A stretch of DNA of 64,000 nt from Eutreptiella sp. 'Long Island Sound 2002' (GCA_964036045.1 OZ038395.1:11079298-11143297), one strand, 5' to 3'; shown: positions 44,314 through 55,675, counted from the stretch's first letter. Translations and numbers: made by a program. The notes: generated from the sequence alone by a model not told the origin.

Positions 44314-45441
44314 CAGTAGGAAATAACAGCAAGCATCCAGGACACAGTAGGAAATAACAGTAAGCATCCAGGACACAGTAGGAAATAACAGCAAGCATCC
44401 AGGACACAGTAGGAAATAACAGCAAGCATCCAGGACACAGTAGGAAATAACAGCAAGCATCCAGGACACAGTAGGAAATAACAGCAAGCATCCAGGACAC
44501 AGTAGGAAATAACAGCAAGCATCCAGGACACAGTAGGAAATAACAGTAAGCATCCAGGACACAGTAGGAAATAACAGCAAGCATCCAGGACACAGTAGGA
44601 AATAACAGCAAGCATCCAGGACACAGTAGGAAATAACAGTAAGCATCCAGGACACATAGGAAATAACAGCAAGCATCCAGGACACAGTAGGAAATAACAG
44701 CAAGCATCCAGGACACAGTAGGAAATAACAGCAAGCATCCAGGACACAGTAGGAAATAACAGCAAGCATCCAGGACACAGTAGGAAATAACAGTAAGCAT
44801 CCAGGACACAGTAGGAAATAACAGCAAGCATCCAGGACACAGTAGGAAATAACAGCAAGCATCCAGGACACAGTAGGAAATAACAGCAAGCATCCAGGAC
44901 ACAGTAGGAAATAACAGCAAGCATCCAGGACACAGTAGGAAATAACAGTAAGCATCCAGGACACAGTAGGAAATAACAGCAAGCATCCAGGACACAGTAG
45001 GAAATAACAGCAAGCATCCAGGACACAGTAGGAAATAACAGCAAGCATCCAGGACACAGTAGGAAATAACAGCAAGCATCCAGGACACAGTAGGAAATAA
45101 CAGCAAGCATCCAGGACACAGTAGGAAATAACAGTAAGCATCCAGGACACAGTAGGAAATAACAGCAAGCATCCAGGACACAGTAGGAAATAACAGCAAG
45201 CATCCAGGACACAGTAGGAAATAACAGCAAGCATCCAGGACACAGTAGGAAATAACAGCAAGCATCCAGGACACAGTAGGAAATAACAGCAAGCATCCAG
45301 GACACAGTAGGAAATAACAGCAAGCATCCAGGACACAGTAGGAAATAACAGCAAGCATCCAGGACACAGTAGGAAATAACAGCAAGCATCCAGGACACAG
45401 TAGGAAATAACAGCAAGCATCCAGGACACAGTAGGAAATAA
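44314..45441. repeat. 31-bp minisatellite, about 36 units
   Basis: The unit begins AGGACACAGTAGGAAATAAC and ends AGCAAGCATCC. A C-to-T variant (AGTAAGCATCC) recurs at 5- or 6-unit spacing, and one unit near 44655 lacks two bases. All three minus frames are free of stops, giving the same hydrophobic 31-residue repeat in permuted form. Nothing supports translation. Confidence 0.97.
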
Positions 45442-45719
45442 TAGTACCCATCCAGGACACGGGCCAAAAACTCCCCGGTGGCGCCCCGGGGCGGGGGCAC
45501 CAAGTGGGGAGGTGCCCTCCGAAAACTGCGCATTTTGTGCCCCAAAACAGCCTTTTTTGACCCAAAACGGCCCCAAAACCCAATGAAAAAGGCCAAACGA
45601 AGGCAAACGGTTGCTACACTCTTTGGCTTTGGTTTTGGAGGCGGTGCATCACCAGCTGGCACGGCAGGGGGTAGTTCATCATGGTCCCGCCAACAAGTTG
45701 GATTCCAGTTGGAACACAA

Positions 45720-45928
45720 CGGATGCCGCGAGGGTTTCCAAAAAACTGGGCAAGCGGCTAGACAGGCGGTTGGAGGAGGTTGCCAAAGTAGTCGGGGGCG
45801 GTTACTGTCGGTTACACATGCCATTGAAGCTGGCACTTGCCGTCAGGGAGACAGTGGCTGAGCATAGGCTGGGCGCCCTGGAGGTCGGGGAGGGGTGCCC
45901 CCCCCCCCTCTTCCAATGCATCCCTGGG
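45720..45928 (+). mobile_element. inverted-repeat element F, copy 4
   Basis: Left end degenerate, right end TCTTCCAATGCATCCCTGGG. The core matches copy 3. Confidence 0.75.
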
Positions 45929-46144
45929 TGTGTGCATTCCCGCCCCCCACTGTCCAACTCAGCATAATATCACGCATATCAAAATAATATCACGCACAAA
46001 TTAACATCACGCGTCAAAATGATATCACGCGTGTGATATTAATAGGGGGGGGTTGACACAAACTTTTTGGTGCTCTCATACCCCCCCCTCCCCAGTCCCG
46101 TCGGCCGAAAACTGAGCGCAACCCGGGCCCCCACAGCTCAGCCC

Positions 46145-46560
46145 CCCCCGGGCCCCACTGAAGCCCCCGGGGTCAGAGGGGGCAAACCTTCGAAGGTAGG
46201 GGGGAAGCTGTTGGAGTACGTGAGCACGCCGGGGGTGTCCGCGAAGGCATCGGAGATGAGGTCGGTCACGGCGTGTGGCATGGGCATGTGGCTGGGCACG
46301 ATGTGCTCGCCGCCCTCCGCGCTGTCGAGCCCCTCAGCGGAGGCGGAGGGGGTTTTCGGGAGAATCGAGGGCATGCCTTGCGGGGCCACGCCTGCCTGGG
46401 CCGGCCGATGCCCGTGTTCGGTTGAGCTGAGACACGGAGGCGGTGCGACAGGGGCCCCGGACGGGCGGTGGCATGCTCTGCAACGCGGCGCCCGCCACCT
46501 CAACGATGCCCTTGGGGTCCTTGGATTTGCGCCGCGCGGCATTTGTTATTGGGGAGGGGG
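46145..46560 (-). CDS. candidate exon(s), family unknown
   Basis: Two minus frames read well in turn: NAARRKSKDPKGIVEVAGAA at the high-coordinate end, then SAEGGEHIVPSHMPMPHAV and SDAFADTPGVLTYSNSFPPT. Third positions are GC-rich and composition is protein-like. Exon edges were not resolved. Confidence 0.3.
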
Positions 46561-46799
46561 AAACGGTGTACACACGTGTCACAGTACGGGTAGCCGAGCC
46601 CCTGTTGAAGGGTGTGCGTGCTCACCGGAATAAGCCGGACCTGGTCTTCAGCAGACGTCCCAGCTCCGTGGACGTGTGGCTGGCCGGTGGTCCGGCTTAT
46701 TGCGGTAGCCCGGCCCCCCATCCCCCCCGCTGGCCGGCCGGCCAGCCGCTTGTCCCCCAAATTGGTCGTCCAGTTCATTCTGCCAACCCTCCATACATG

Positions 46800-46969
46800 T
46801 AACGCTAACGCTAACGCTCACCGAACGAAGGGACATGTGCACGCCTTAGGAGAGTGTCAGGGCACACACACACACACACACACACGACGAGAACCGCAAA
46901 CAAGAACAAAGCAAGAAAAGCGGTGAAAGAAAACTCCTCAGGAACAGCAGAGCTGTCCTAGACGTAGAC

Positions 46970-47004
<35 letters not shown>

Positions 47005-47250
47005 CACACAGACTCACTCGCTCGCTCGCTCGCTCACGCACACACACACACACACCATGGGACCGCAAACAAGAACAAAGCAAGAAAGCAGTGAACGAAA
47101 ACCCCTCAGGAGCTGCAGGGCAGCTCTAGACGTCTTTCCCCAGATGCACACACACACACACACACACAGAAACACACAACACACAACACACAACACAGGC
47201 ACACACAACACAACACAACACACACACACACACACACACACACACCAGCC
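46800..47250. repeat. (AC)n microsatellites with an embedded 90-bp duplication
   Basis: AC runs at 46863, 46970, 47036, 47146 and 47218. Between them ACCGCAAACAAGAACAAAGC to AGCTCTAGACGT occurs twice (46890 and 47062). Confidence 0.9.
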
Positions 47251-47261
47251 TACTGCTGTCA

Positions 47262-47348
47262 CTTTGCGTCTACAACATGGCAACAGTGTCTACAATTAGC
47301 AGACCACGTCTACTTGGGGCAGACAGTGTCTACAAACTACAGACCGGG
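47262..47348 (+). repeat. repeat L (spaced GTCTACAA words), copy 1
   Basis: Four GTCTAC words about 20-25 bp apart. The block matches 55576-55666 at roughly 85 percent. Confidence 0.75.
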
Positions 47349-47865
47349 TTGTTGCTATGGGGGGGTGTAGGAATGAACTGGACAACTGGCTCGGTGAACA
47401 GGTGGCCATCATTTTTTTCCTTCTGTAAATCTCATTTTTTTGCGCTCTAAAATGCGGGTCCAGTGGGGGAATAGGGGGTACAGGGGGAGGGGGGTCTCCT
47501 CTTGCACGCAGGGGTGCGGGTGCTTGGGTGTGGGTGGGTGGGTGTGGATGTGCCTGTGGGTGTGCGGGTGTGTGCGTGGGGGTGTGGAGGTGGGGGTGGG
47601 GATGTTGGGGTGGGTGGGAAGGCAGGAGTCCCAAGTGGCCCTGCACGGCATTGTGTGTTTGTGCCACAGTGGTACCGAAACCAAAGACACTCATGGGGTC
47701 CACTCCTGCACAGGGGACGGGGAAGCTCAGGGGACGGGGAAGCTGCTTGTCTGCTACCACAAGGGGAGGAGATGGGTGTCCTGGCCTGGTATCGTGTGCT
47801 ATATCGGTCACCTACCACCTGTTTAATTGTAGCATGGCAGAGCAGCGAAGCCCAAAAGATAACAA

Positions 47866-48126
47866 TTAAACTGCCTTCAAATAGGTCTGTACAAACTTTC
47901 TGTGCTTGAACAACGAACGACGGTATGGAATAGCAACACTGACCAAGGTGAGCCAAACGTCTATGTTGTACACAACTGGTAGGTTGGACAATTGTTGACA
48001 TCTTGGTTTGGGGACAACACCTTTTATGTGGGACAGACCATATGTTGAATAACTCTTGCTCAACACCACGAAACCAAAGCTCAGGTAGGAAATCACGCTT
48101 ACGGCTGTCGCTTTGTTGAATATCAT
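47866..48126 (-). CDS. small unassigned ORF, 86 codons
   Basis: From the ATG at 48126 the minus frame runs with ordinary, non-repetitive composition: a hydrophobic segment (VSVISYLSFGFVVLS), IKGVVPKPRCQQLSNLP, then VWLTLVSVAIPYRRSLFKHR. The local AT content is higher than around it. It may be a decayed transposon fragment. No family is recognised and no promoter or partner exon is seen. Confidence 0.25.
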   Translation of the reverse strand: MIFNKATAVSVISYLSFGFVVLSKSYSTYGLSHIKGVVPKPRCQQLSNLPVVYNIDVWLTLVSVAIPYRRSLFKHRKFVQTYLKAV

Positions 48127-48131
48127 CCCCA

Positions 48132-48262
48132 GCAGATGGTGGGGATAGATCAATATGGCTACATCACCCCTGCCTTCTCGGGGTCCCGATGGTGGGGATA
48201 GATCAATGTGGTTACATAATGCCTACCTTCTCGGGGTCCCCATGGTGGGGAGAAAAAGGGGG
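48132..48262. repeat. repeat R, two units
   Basis: TGCCTTCTCGGGGTCCCGAT and TACCTTCTCGGGGTCCCCAT, each with a following GGTGGGGATAGATCAAT or similar. Confidence 0.8.
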
Positions 48263-49229
48263 TGGAGAATGGGAAAAAATGGTTGCAAATGGGTAAAAAT
48301 GGATGACAAATCAATATGCCACATCCCCAATGCATAGGAAGAAGAAAAACCCCAGTATGGAACCAAAAACATGTGGAAATGGGCCAAAACTAGGGTTTAA
48401 GTATTTGCCGACGTACCAAACTTTGCACTGCGTGCGCACTGAGTGCACGGCATTCCCCATGTGACCTGATTGGAGAGCGGGGAGGGGCAAGGGGCTGCGA
48501 GTCTGTCTAGACGGAGACCCGGTCTCAGAGAAGGAGGCACTCGGGAGAGATTGAGTTGCCCGGGCAATATCTGGGCGGCAGCGTCAATCTACTCTGGTCT
48601 GCTTCGTCCCTTGCAGCATCCCTTCAGCTCGCGGGGGTCACCGACACCCTAAAGCGAGTACAGCCGTGCAGTCCGGCTGCCCTATCATGCTGAAGGGGTT
48701 CGAATCAAGTTCCTCCAGCTCAGGCGTCCGCAACGCCATCAGAAAAGAACGTTTGCAGGGACGCTCTCTGTTTCATGGTCAAGACATGGGCAAGACACAA
48801 AAACCACAGAAACAGTGTTGAACAATGTTCGGCGGTTGGCAGCGGTTGGCGGCGGTTGGCGGTTGGCAGTCCCTCCTGGGAACGGGCTTCAGGAACCATC
48901 AATATGGGTGGTGGGCACCAATGTGGGACGGCACGCCCTGCCACCCGACCCGATTTGGTCGGCAAATCTCCGCGCACAGTCCGCCGGTCCACGTCCAGAG
49001 CAGATGCACCTGCCACAACCCCTGCACGCCCCGCTGGCGCACGACGGCTGAGCTGCGTGGCCTCTCTCGGTGCCGTGGAGAGCGCGGTCGTGGGGGTTCA
49101 GGGGTGGGGCTCCGGGGGCACAAACCTCCCAAGGGAAAGGAAAGGGAAGTAGAGAGGGAGAGTTGGGCCAAGGAGGGAGAGGAAGGTCAGAGGGCGGTGA
49201 GAGGCCGATGTGCACCACCGCCGATGGAG

Positions 49230-49310
49230 GGGGAGGGTCCCAGGGAAGGAGGGCAGTAAGTGGCAATCGGCCAATTGGCGGCGCCAACTGCAGACGAGAA
49301 CAATACACAA
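49230..49310 (-). repeat. dispersed repeat M, copy 2
   Basis: The reverse complement carries CTGCAGTTGGCGGCGCCAAT, as at 26030. Confidence 0.5.
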
Positions 49311-49395
49311 AGGAGACCCCCCCGCCCCCCCCCCAGGGCGTCGACTGTCCTGCTGGCGCCCGCTGGGGCGCAGGGTCCTGAGCCCGGGCACAGAC

Positions 49396-49687
49396 CTGTC
49401 CTCAGCAAACGTCACGCGTTGGCAGCCGGCCGCCCGCGCCGCGTCGCGGTCTGCGCGGCGCAGGGCCCCCGTCACGGGCTGGAGCGCGGGGTTGTACTCC
49501 GAGCGCTTCATGGCGGGCACGGGCTGGCGGGACCCGCAGGCCGGGAACCATGGGCTCAGGGGCTCCAGGTACACGGAGTAGCACTCCGAGTAGTTCATGG
49601 CGCTGTCGCCCCCGCCCCAAACGTACAGGCAGTCGTTCCAGACGAAGGAGGCGTGGTAGCACAGGCTGTTGGGCACGACCGGCTGGC
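49396..49687 (-). CDS. kelch-repeat exon
   Basis: A CCGCAG acceptor precedes 49687 and a CAG|GTCTG donor follows 49396. In frame (phase 1 start) it reads QPVVPNSL, then CYHASFVWNDCLYVWGG, GDSAMNYSECYSVYLEP and LSPWFPACGSR: the H-A-S, hydrophobic, GG, Tyr and Trp pattern of one kelch blade. It is followed by a basic, Ala/Arg-rich stretch ending CQRVTFAED. Third positions are almost all G or C. Kelch propellers are protein-interaction modules. This is one exon of a larger minus-strand gene; the element F copy at 49736-49945 lies in the intron just upstream. Confidence 0.65.
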
Positions 49688-49735
49688 CTGCGGCAGGGCG
49701 GCATTGGACAGTGGAGGGCGGGGACGCACACACCC

Positions 49736-49945
49736 AGGGATGCATTGGAAGAGGGGGAGGTACCCCCCCCCCACCCCTCCAGGGCGCCCAGCCTATGCCC
49801 AGCCACTGTCTCCCTGACGGCAAGTGCCCGCTTCAATGGCATTTGCAACCGACAGTAACCGCCCCAAACCGCTTCAGCAACCGCCTCCAACCGCCTGCCT
49901 AACCGCTTCTGGGGCCGCCTCTGAGGTCCCTTCCCTTCTAAGTTT
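49736..49945 (-). mobile_element. inverted-repeat element F, copy 5
   Basis: CCAGGGATGCATTGGAAG at the left. The right end keeps GGTCCCTTCCCTTCTAA but has lost the terminal ATGCATCC. Confidence 0.75.
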
Positions 49946-51526
49946 CACGAAGCAATCCCCCAATTCCCAGTAGGTGTATGCACGACCATCAGGGGATGCC
50001 TTCCGGCCACGCGCCTTCAGAAGACGCCTGGAAGGGTATGTTCTTCCTGTGATAGCACTCTACATCTCAGAAAAACAGCACAACCTTCTCTCCTCTCGCA
50101 TATCGTTCTCTCCTCTCGTGGTCCTGTACCTGTCTGCATCTAACTCTAACACCGCCCTCTGCCAGGAATGGTGGCAGGAGAGGGGGCTTGAGGGGGGGGA
50201 GGGGGGGCACAAGCGGCGGCAAAAGCGGTTACCGGCGGTTGGACAAGGGGTTGGGAGGCCCTTTGGGGCGGCCAGAACCGTTTGGCAGGGGCTGGCCCGT
50301 CACTGGCCTGAATCCTGGCCCCCTCACCGGCTCTCTCCCTGACCCCAAATGCCCTCCACCGACGGCATCTGCAACCGACAGTGCCCGCCCCCAATCGGTT
50401 TGGCCACGCCTCCAACCACCGCCTCCAACCACCGCCCCAACCGCCCCTGACCTCACAAAGTGGCCTCCTCTACCTTCCAAGACCCGTCTGCCGGAAGGTG
50501 CCGGCGTGCCACGCCCCCCTGCCTCTGCCACACCTGCCTCGTGCTCCCCTCTTGTCGGTGCGCACGCACGCTTTTGGCACGTGTTCGCACCCGTTAACGC
50601 CCGCGCTTGCCTCTTTTTCACCCCTGCCACTGTCTCTGGCTCTGCCTGTACTCTCCGGCTACTTGCTACAAAAATGGGTAAAAAATGCATTTTTCCAAAA
50701 GTGATCCTACACCATTTGGGATGCTCAAACAAGTGCTTTTGACCCATTTTGAGCCTGTGGTGACGCGTTTTGGCCATGGAAAATCCCAAAATGCGATGAA
50801 AACGGGCCGTTTGGGACGAAACATGGGTCAAAAATGGGTCTAAAACGCGCTTTTCCAAAAGTGATCTTGGACCAATTGGGATGCTTAAACAAACCCGTAT
50901 ATATATCCAATAACAGAGTAATTTGGAATATACTCTGCCTCACCCTCCAGCAGCCATAAGGCTGCTGCAACTTGGCTGCAGAGCCCCAATAGTCCCTGGA
51001 TTGGTAACGGGACAGCTGCAGTGTGCAGCAGACTGCAGACTGCAGCCGCAGATGTGTGGTGGCTGCAGCACCAAGGCAAAAAGGGCGGTGGGAGAACGAG
51101 GGCGTCCTCCGAAACCCCACCAGTGGCCAGGGGACGGGGCGGCCGCAGCCGGGGCACCAGCAGGAGGGCGTCCTCCGTGCGGCCCCGCCACGAGGGACCC
51201 GGCGTGGGGAGACACCAGGCGCTTGGCGTCAAGGAGCTAGGTTCCCCCACAAGGAGAAACCCAACCCTGAGGCCCAGCCTTGGCGCGAGCGACGCGGCAA
51301 CAACGCGACGGCGGCGCGGAGCACACGAGCGGCTGCCCACAACCCACATCGCGTGGAGGGGGCTGCGGGTGCCGGACCTCGTCCAGCGATTGACGGCGGC
51401 CGCTCTCCTACCGTCCAGGCGTGAGGCCACCCCGTGGGTGAGCCAATACCGCACGGCCACGCTAAACCTAAACCTAAACACCTCCCCCCCTCTCTCTCAC
51501 CCCCTGCGTTGTCCAACAAGCACCAC

Positions 51527-51799
51527 CTTGGTTCACCGTCTCCGGCACAAACGCCCTCGGGGCTTTGGGAACGAAGGCGGACGACACTTGGCGCCGCGCG
51601 GACAGGCCCACGGAGTCCCCCATGAACGTGGCGGTGTGGAACGCGCTGTCGTCCTGGCGGTCCAGGTTGTTGCCGTGCGTGTAGGTGGTCAGGCTCCAGG
51701 GGTGCACACGTCGGATGTCACTCTTGCAGCACGCGTAGGGGAGCTGGTGCCAGTGCTGTGTATCTGCACCAGCGCGGTGTGGACAAACCCGGAGTTTTG
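51527..51799 (-). CDS. probable kelch-type exon
   Basis: The segment follows CCCCCCCTTAAG and ends at AAG|GTGGTG. It is 273 bp, symmetric phase 1-1. Frame: QHWHQLPYACCKSD, VHPWSLTTYTHGNNLDRQ, DDSAFHTATFMGDSVGLS, then APRAFVPETVNQ. W.QLP and the HTATF.GD strand fit a kelch blade, although the GG pair is replaced by GD. Almost every codon ends in G or C. It belongs with the exons at 49.5, 56.1 and 61.4 kb on the same strand. Confidence 0.55.
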
Positions 51800-51964
51800 C
51801 TTAAGGGGGGGTGGGGCGGGGGGGGGCCTGAAACCCAAAAGGCCCAAACGTTTCGGCAGACATTGGCTCAAACAGTGGACAGTAGGTGGTCGAGGCCGTG
51901 GGGAGCAGGCACGGCTGGAGCCTACTGCGGACATTGCAACCTGACCCATTGCAGCCTTCCCTCG

Positions 51965-52047
51965 GACGCGGATTTCATGGTGGGAAAAACTGAAATTTAC
52001 AAATGGAAATATTGATTTGGGCTATTTTTGGTGCACATCGTCCGCAC
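51965..52047 (+). repeat. AT-rich island I, copy 1
   Basis: GGATTTCATGGTGGGAAAAA to GGGCTATTTTTGGTGCAC; the reverse complement of the copies at 53.3, 60.1 and 63.2 kb. Confidence 0.65.
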
Positions 52048-52574
52048 AGCCAATGAGGGAAGGGGGGGGGCCATAGACACCCCCCCGCCCGCCAGGAGAT
52101 GGTGAGTTGTTCAGCAAATCTCTGGACAAGACTCCATGCCAATGCTGGTGCCCAGCAGTGCGGAGTGTCAAGGGGAACGCTAATCCTGCGGCACGCAATT
52201 TCGGGTGCGTAACGTGGAACAGGGGGAATTGCACTCTTTGTGAACCGCACTTTTGAATCAGGAATGGTTATCGCAACATTTTTGTCCGTTTTGAGTGCTG
52301 TGCCTCGCCATTGTGCCCAGACTTGCCACCAGCATCTGCCAGCCCAGACATGATCGGATGGGCAGGGTCCTACTGAGCCACACGCTGGTCGCAGCACGTT
52401 CCTACTGAGTTGTGGTGGTGCGGGGGGCGGGTATTACTGAGTGGCCTTTGATGCGGGATCGATTGCGACTGAGCCCCAGTTTCCCTGCCAGACGCTAGTG
52501 GCATGTCTGATTGTGCCCGTTTGACCTACTTCCTTGACCCAAAAATGTGAAACACTAATGCGGTGCTAATCACC

Positions 52575-52735
52575 CAAAGCCTGCTCCAAGCCCTACCAAA
52601 GCTCGCTCCCAAGCCGCCCCAAGCCCCAAAGCCCCCCCAAAGCCATATGCAAGCCTGCACGAGGGGCCGGAGGCTGGAGGCAGGTATGATGAGCGGTTGC
52701 ACCAGCGGTTACTGGCGGTTGGAGAGCGGTTTCAG
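52575..52735 (+). repeat. repeat G, copy 2
   Basis: CCCTACCAAAGCTCGCTCCC to TTACTGGCGGTTGGAGAGCG matches 43715-43855. Confidence 0.8.
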
Positions 52736-52962
52736 TCATTCCCAAGGGCTCGGCTGGGCAGTGGGGCCCGGGTGTCAGGCGTCTCTGTGCGAGGCTTCGC
52801 TCTCACGCGGGCGCGGGCACGTGCAGAGCAGACCATAGCTCCGCCGGCTTTGGCACCCGCGCGTGCGACCCCCTCATGAGAGGGTGAGGGAGTGGAGGGG
52901 CCCGGCGGCCCTGATGCCCCTCCGCCACACACACTCATGGCAGTTGCACGGGGTGTGCCTAC

Positions 52963-53091
52963 CCGGTTCCCCTGATGCCGTTGTTGCTGAACCGACCGCT
53001 GTTTGGCCGTGAAGCGACGGCAGTTGGTGGCCAACCCACGAATTAAGGCGAGCTCACCGAAGGCATAGGCGGGACCTTGAGCAGACTTTTG
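52963..53091 (-). CDS. candidate exon of the kelch gene
   Basis: It follows CCCCCTCTTAAG and ends at CGG|GTAGGC; 129 bp. The frame reads KSAQGPAYAFGELALIRGLA and TNCRRFTAKQRSVQQQRHQG. It starts CAAAA like the exon at 51799, but reads in phase 0 rather than phase 1. An inner GTGAGC could shorten it to about 36 bp. No kelch motif is visible here. Confidence 0.35.
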
Positions 53092-53107
53092 CTTAAGAGG
53101 GGGGGGG

Positions 53108-53327
53108 GGGATGCATTGGAAGGGGGGGGGGTACCCCTCCCCCCCCTCCAGGGCGCCCAGCCTATGCCCAGCCACTGTGCCCCTGACGCCAAGTGCCAGC
53201 CTCCATGGAATTTGTAACCGACAGCAACCGCCCCCAACCGCTTTGGCAACTGCCTCCAACCGCTTGCCTAACCGCCTCTGGGGCCGCCTCTGAGGTCTCT
53301 TCCCTTCGAATGCATCCCTGGGGGGGT
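53108..53327 (-). mobile_element. inverted-repeat element F, copy 6
   Basis: Both termini are well kept: GATGCATTGGAAGGGG and CCCTTCGAATGCATCCCTGG. Its minus-strand 3' end abuts the poly-C plus TTAAG acceptor of the exon at 53091. Confidence 0.85.
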
Positions 53328-53337
53328 GGGGGGTCTG

Positions 53338-53434
53338 CAACCCAAACGTCCAAAAGTTTGTGTACCAAAAATAGCCCAAGTCAATAGTTCCTTTTGTAAG
53401 CTTCATTTTTTCCCACTATGAAATCCGGTTCCGA
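53338..53434 (-). repeat. AT-rich island I, copy 2
   Basis: AAAGTTTGTGTACCAAAAAT to CACTATGAAATCCGG, next to a 16-base G run. Confidence 0.65.
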
Positions 53435-53661
53435 GGGGGGGGGGGGGGGTGTTAGACTCCCCCCCCCGAGAAGAGGCTGAGTTGTTAGGCAAAACTCTGA
53501 CCTTGAGCCATGTGGGGGGTGGGGGGGGGTGGGGGTGCCATCAAGGCTGAGCGCGCATGCCGGCTGGTACTTTCGGGTGTCTTCCGGGGTACTTCCGGTG
53601 GTGGGGGAAAGGGGGGATGGCAGGCCTGAATTAGAAGGGGGTGTTGGGGGGAGGGGGGCTG

Positions 53662-53745
53662 GGACCCGAAAGTTTGTGTACCACAAATGGCCCGACGAGA
53701 TTCTCCCAAGTGTGAAGTTCGCTTTTCCTGCAATGGTCCCTTTGG
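53662..53745 (-). repeat. AT-rich island I, copy 3 (diverged)
   Basis: GAAAGTTTGTGTACCACAAA then GGCCCGA and GTGTGAAGTTCGCTTTTCC. Confidence 0.5.
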
Positions 53746-54245
53746 TCTGGGGGGGGGGAGGGTTTGGCACAAGGCCTTGGTGGTTGGCTCTGTTTGCTCT
53801 GTCTGGGGGCGGGAGGGGGGTCCAGGGTTAACCCCCCCTCCTCCGATGGCGTATCAGCCATTGTACTACTTCCATGCTGCGGACCTTCCTCCCTCTGGGG
53901 GGGGGGGGGGTGGCACAAGGCCTTGGTGGTTGGCTCTGTTAGCCTGTGGCGGCGCCCATTGGCCTCTCGCCTTTGAACCTTCTGCCATGACAAGCGGACA
54001 TCCGTACTACTCTGGGCATCCGCACTGCCGCGAGCATCCCCCTGCCTGGGGGGGGGGGGGACTCCAGAATGCAACTTCAGCCCATGGCGTCCTCCCCTGA
54101 CGGCCCTGATCAGTGCCCAGTATGCGGTCATCATGAAGACCCCAGGCCGGGGGGTATTCACCACAACCAGCAACGTGAATGTCACACAAGGCCATGGGTG
54201 GCCTGGGGGGGGGGGGGGTTGGCACAAGGCCTTGGTGGTTGGTGG
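53746..54245 (+). repeat. GGCACAAGGCCTTGGTGGTTG words between G runs
   Basis: The 20-bp word occurs at 53764, 53912 and 54220, each after at least nine Gs. It also starts repeat K at 62.86 kb. No gene is seen. Confidence 0.6.
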
Positions 54246-54429
54246 GGGTGGGGGGGGGTCATGGCCAAAAACAATGTTCTAATTCAGGCCCGGGGGCTGG
54301 CTGACCCCCAGAGTCGGAACCTTGAACAGGGGGGGGGGGGGGCTCATCCTTCCCACTACAGCAGCCCTCTCCCTCCGAAACGGCAGTTGTCTCCACCTCA
54401 ACCGCTCCCAACGGCTTTTGTAACCACCA

Positions 54430-54720
54430 GCAGGGCCCCCCCCGCCGCGGTGCCCCCGTGGGCCGAGGGTGCAGCAGTGGACCGCCCGAGGCAAATCACT
54501 AGAGGATCCCCTGGCACGGTTTGGGTGGTGGTTGCTGAGTCCAAGAGCCGTTCTGCCGCGCTGCGACACGGCGTTTGGCGTGGGGACGATGCGCGCGGGC
54601 ACGCACTGCGGCTTTGAGGCGGTTGGTCGTTTGGTCTCGAGGCAAAAGGCTGTTTGCGAGGGAACAACGTGTGCAGGACGGATCTTGTTCTGTGTGCCAA
54701 GTGCAGGCCACGGCTGAGCG
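54430..54720. other. GC-rich exon-like segment, strand unresolved
   Basis: Open on the plus strand (RFGWWLLSPRAVLPRCDTAF) and on the minus strand (GDPLVICLGRSTAAPSAHGG). Both read plausibly. No family. Confidence 0.2.
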
Positions 54721-54804
54721 TTACTGGGGGGGCGGAATGGCAGCCTGGGCTCCTCCGCCTGACCACCCAACCCAATCCCCCCAACATCAGAAACATTTGT
54801 CCTC

Positions 54805-54892
54805 AGCAAAAATATGAAGTTTATCAAAGGGGCCCGAAATTGGAGGTCGATTTTAGGTTCGCAAACCTTTTTTTTTTTGCCTCTCACCCCCC
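54805..54892 (+). repeat. AT-rich island J, copy
   Basis: ATGAAGTTTATCAAAGGGGC to GCAAACCTTTTTTTTTTTGCC, followed by poly-C. Confidence 0.65.
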
Positions 54893-54902
54893 CCCCCCCC
54901 CC

Positions 54903-55110
54903 GGTCAACGGCACGGGCAACAGCCCCGTCTCCGGGACGGCCGACCCCCGGAGTAGTCAAACAGGACAAGTCATCCGGGGGCTCCGTTGACACAACCAAA
55001 ACACGTTCGGACCCACAGAGGATCAGAATGAGCGGTGGCGAGAGGCCAATAGGCGCCGCCAAAGGCAGACAAACCAACACCGAGGCCTCTGACCCCCCCC
55101 CTCGGCCCAG
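54903..55110 (-). repeat. repeat K, full copy 1
   Basis: GGTCAACGGCACGGGCAACA to CCAACACCGAGGCCT; over 93 percent identical to the reverse complement of 62860-63056. Confidence 0.85.
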
Positions 55111-55304
55111 TGGAAGTTGAATGCGCCACTGAGCCGTGGCCTGGCCAAGTGTGGGGTCATGCGGATGTTCGAGATCGAACGCACCGCCTTCGTGCGTTGC
55201 ATGAGTCACACAACTGCGGAACGGCGTGCGGAGGGCCTTCGCCCGCCCGGCCGCCGTGGTCCCTCGTCGACGAGGAGGGGCCGCACAGGGAGTGCTGTCG
55301 GAAA

Positions 55305-55495
55305 TGCATTGTACGACGCGTCGGGGCGTCGTACAAGGCGTCGGGGCCCGACGCGTCGGGAGCGTACGACGCGTCGTACAGTGTCGTACAAGGCGTCGGG
55401 GCCCGACGCGTCGGGGATGTACGACGCGTCGTACAGTGTCGTACAAGGTGTCGTACAGCACCAACACCGTACGACACAGTACGACATAGTACGAC
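55305..55495. repeat. palindrome array 1 (GACGCGTC cores)
   Basis: GTACGACGCGTCGTAC (16-bp perfect palindrome) and CCCGACGCGTCGGG (14-bp perfect palindrome) alternate, with GTGTCGTACAAGGCGTCGG between. The unit is about 55 bp. Open frames on both strands come from this composition. Confidence 0.9.
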
Positions 55496-55575
55496 CGCCC
55501 TCCCCCTCTAGGCGGGTAAACGATGGCAGCGGACCGTCTTGGGGGAAGGGGGCCTTCGGCCCCCTTCCCAAATAT

Positions 55576-55668
55576 TGGCACTTCGCGTCTACAACATGCC
55601 GACAGTGTCTACAATTAGCAGGCCGCGTCTACCTGTGGTGCACAGTGTCTACAGACCCCAGACCGCCC
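55576..55668 (+). repeat. repeat L, copy 2
   Basis: Four GTCTAC words at the same spacing as 47262-47348. It lies between the two palindrome arrays. Confidence 0.75.
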
Positions 55669-55675
55669 TCCCCCT

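Noticed and set aside
44178-45836. Hydrophobic membrane-protein-like frames on the minus strand
   Set aside because: 31-bp minisatellite translation, the same in three frames, with no conserved flanking coding sequence.
46800-46822. Telomere-like GCTAAC repeats
   Set aside because: Only three units, inside a region of other simple repeats.
48660-48725. A possible tRNA around GGGTTCGAATCAAG
   Set aside because: The T stem and acceptor do not pair and no A box lies at the right distance.
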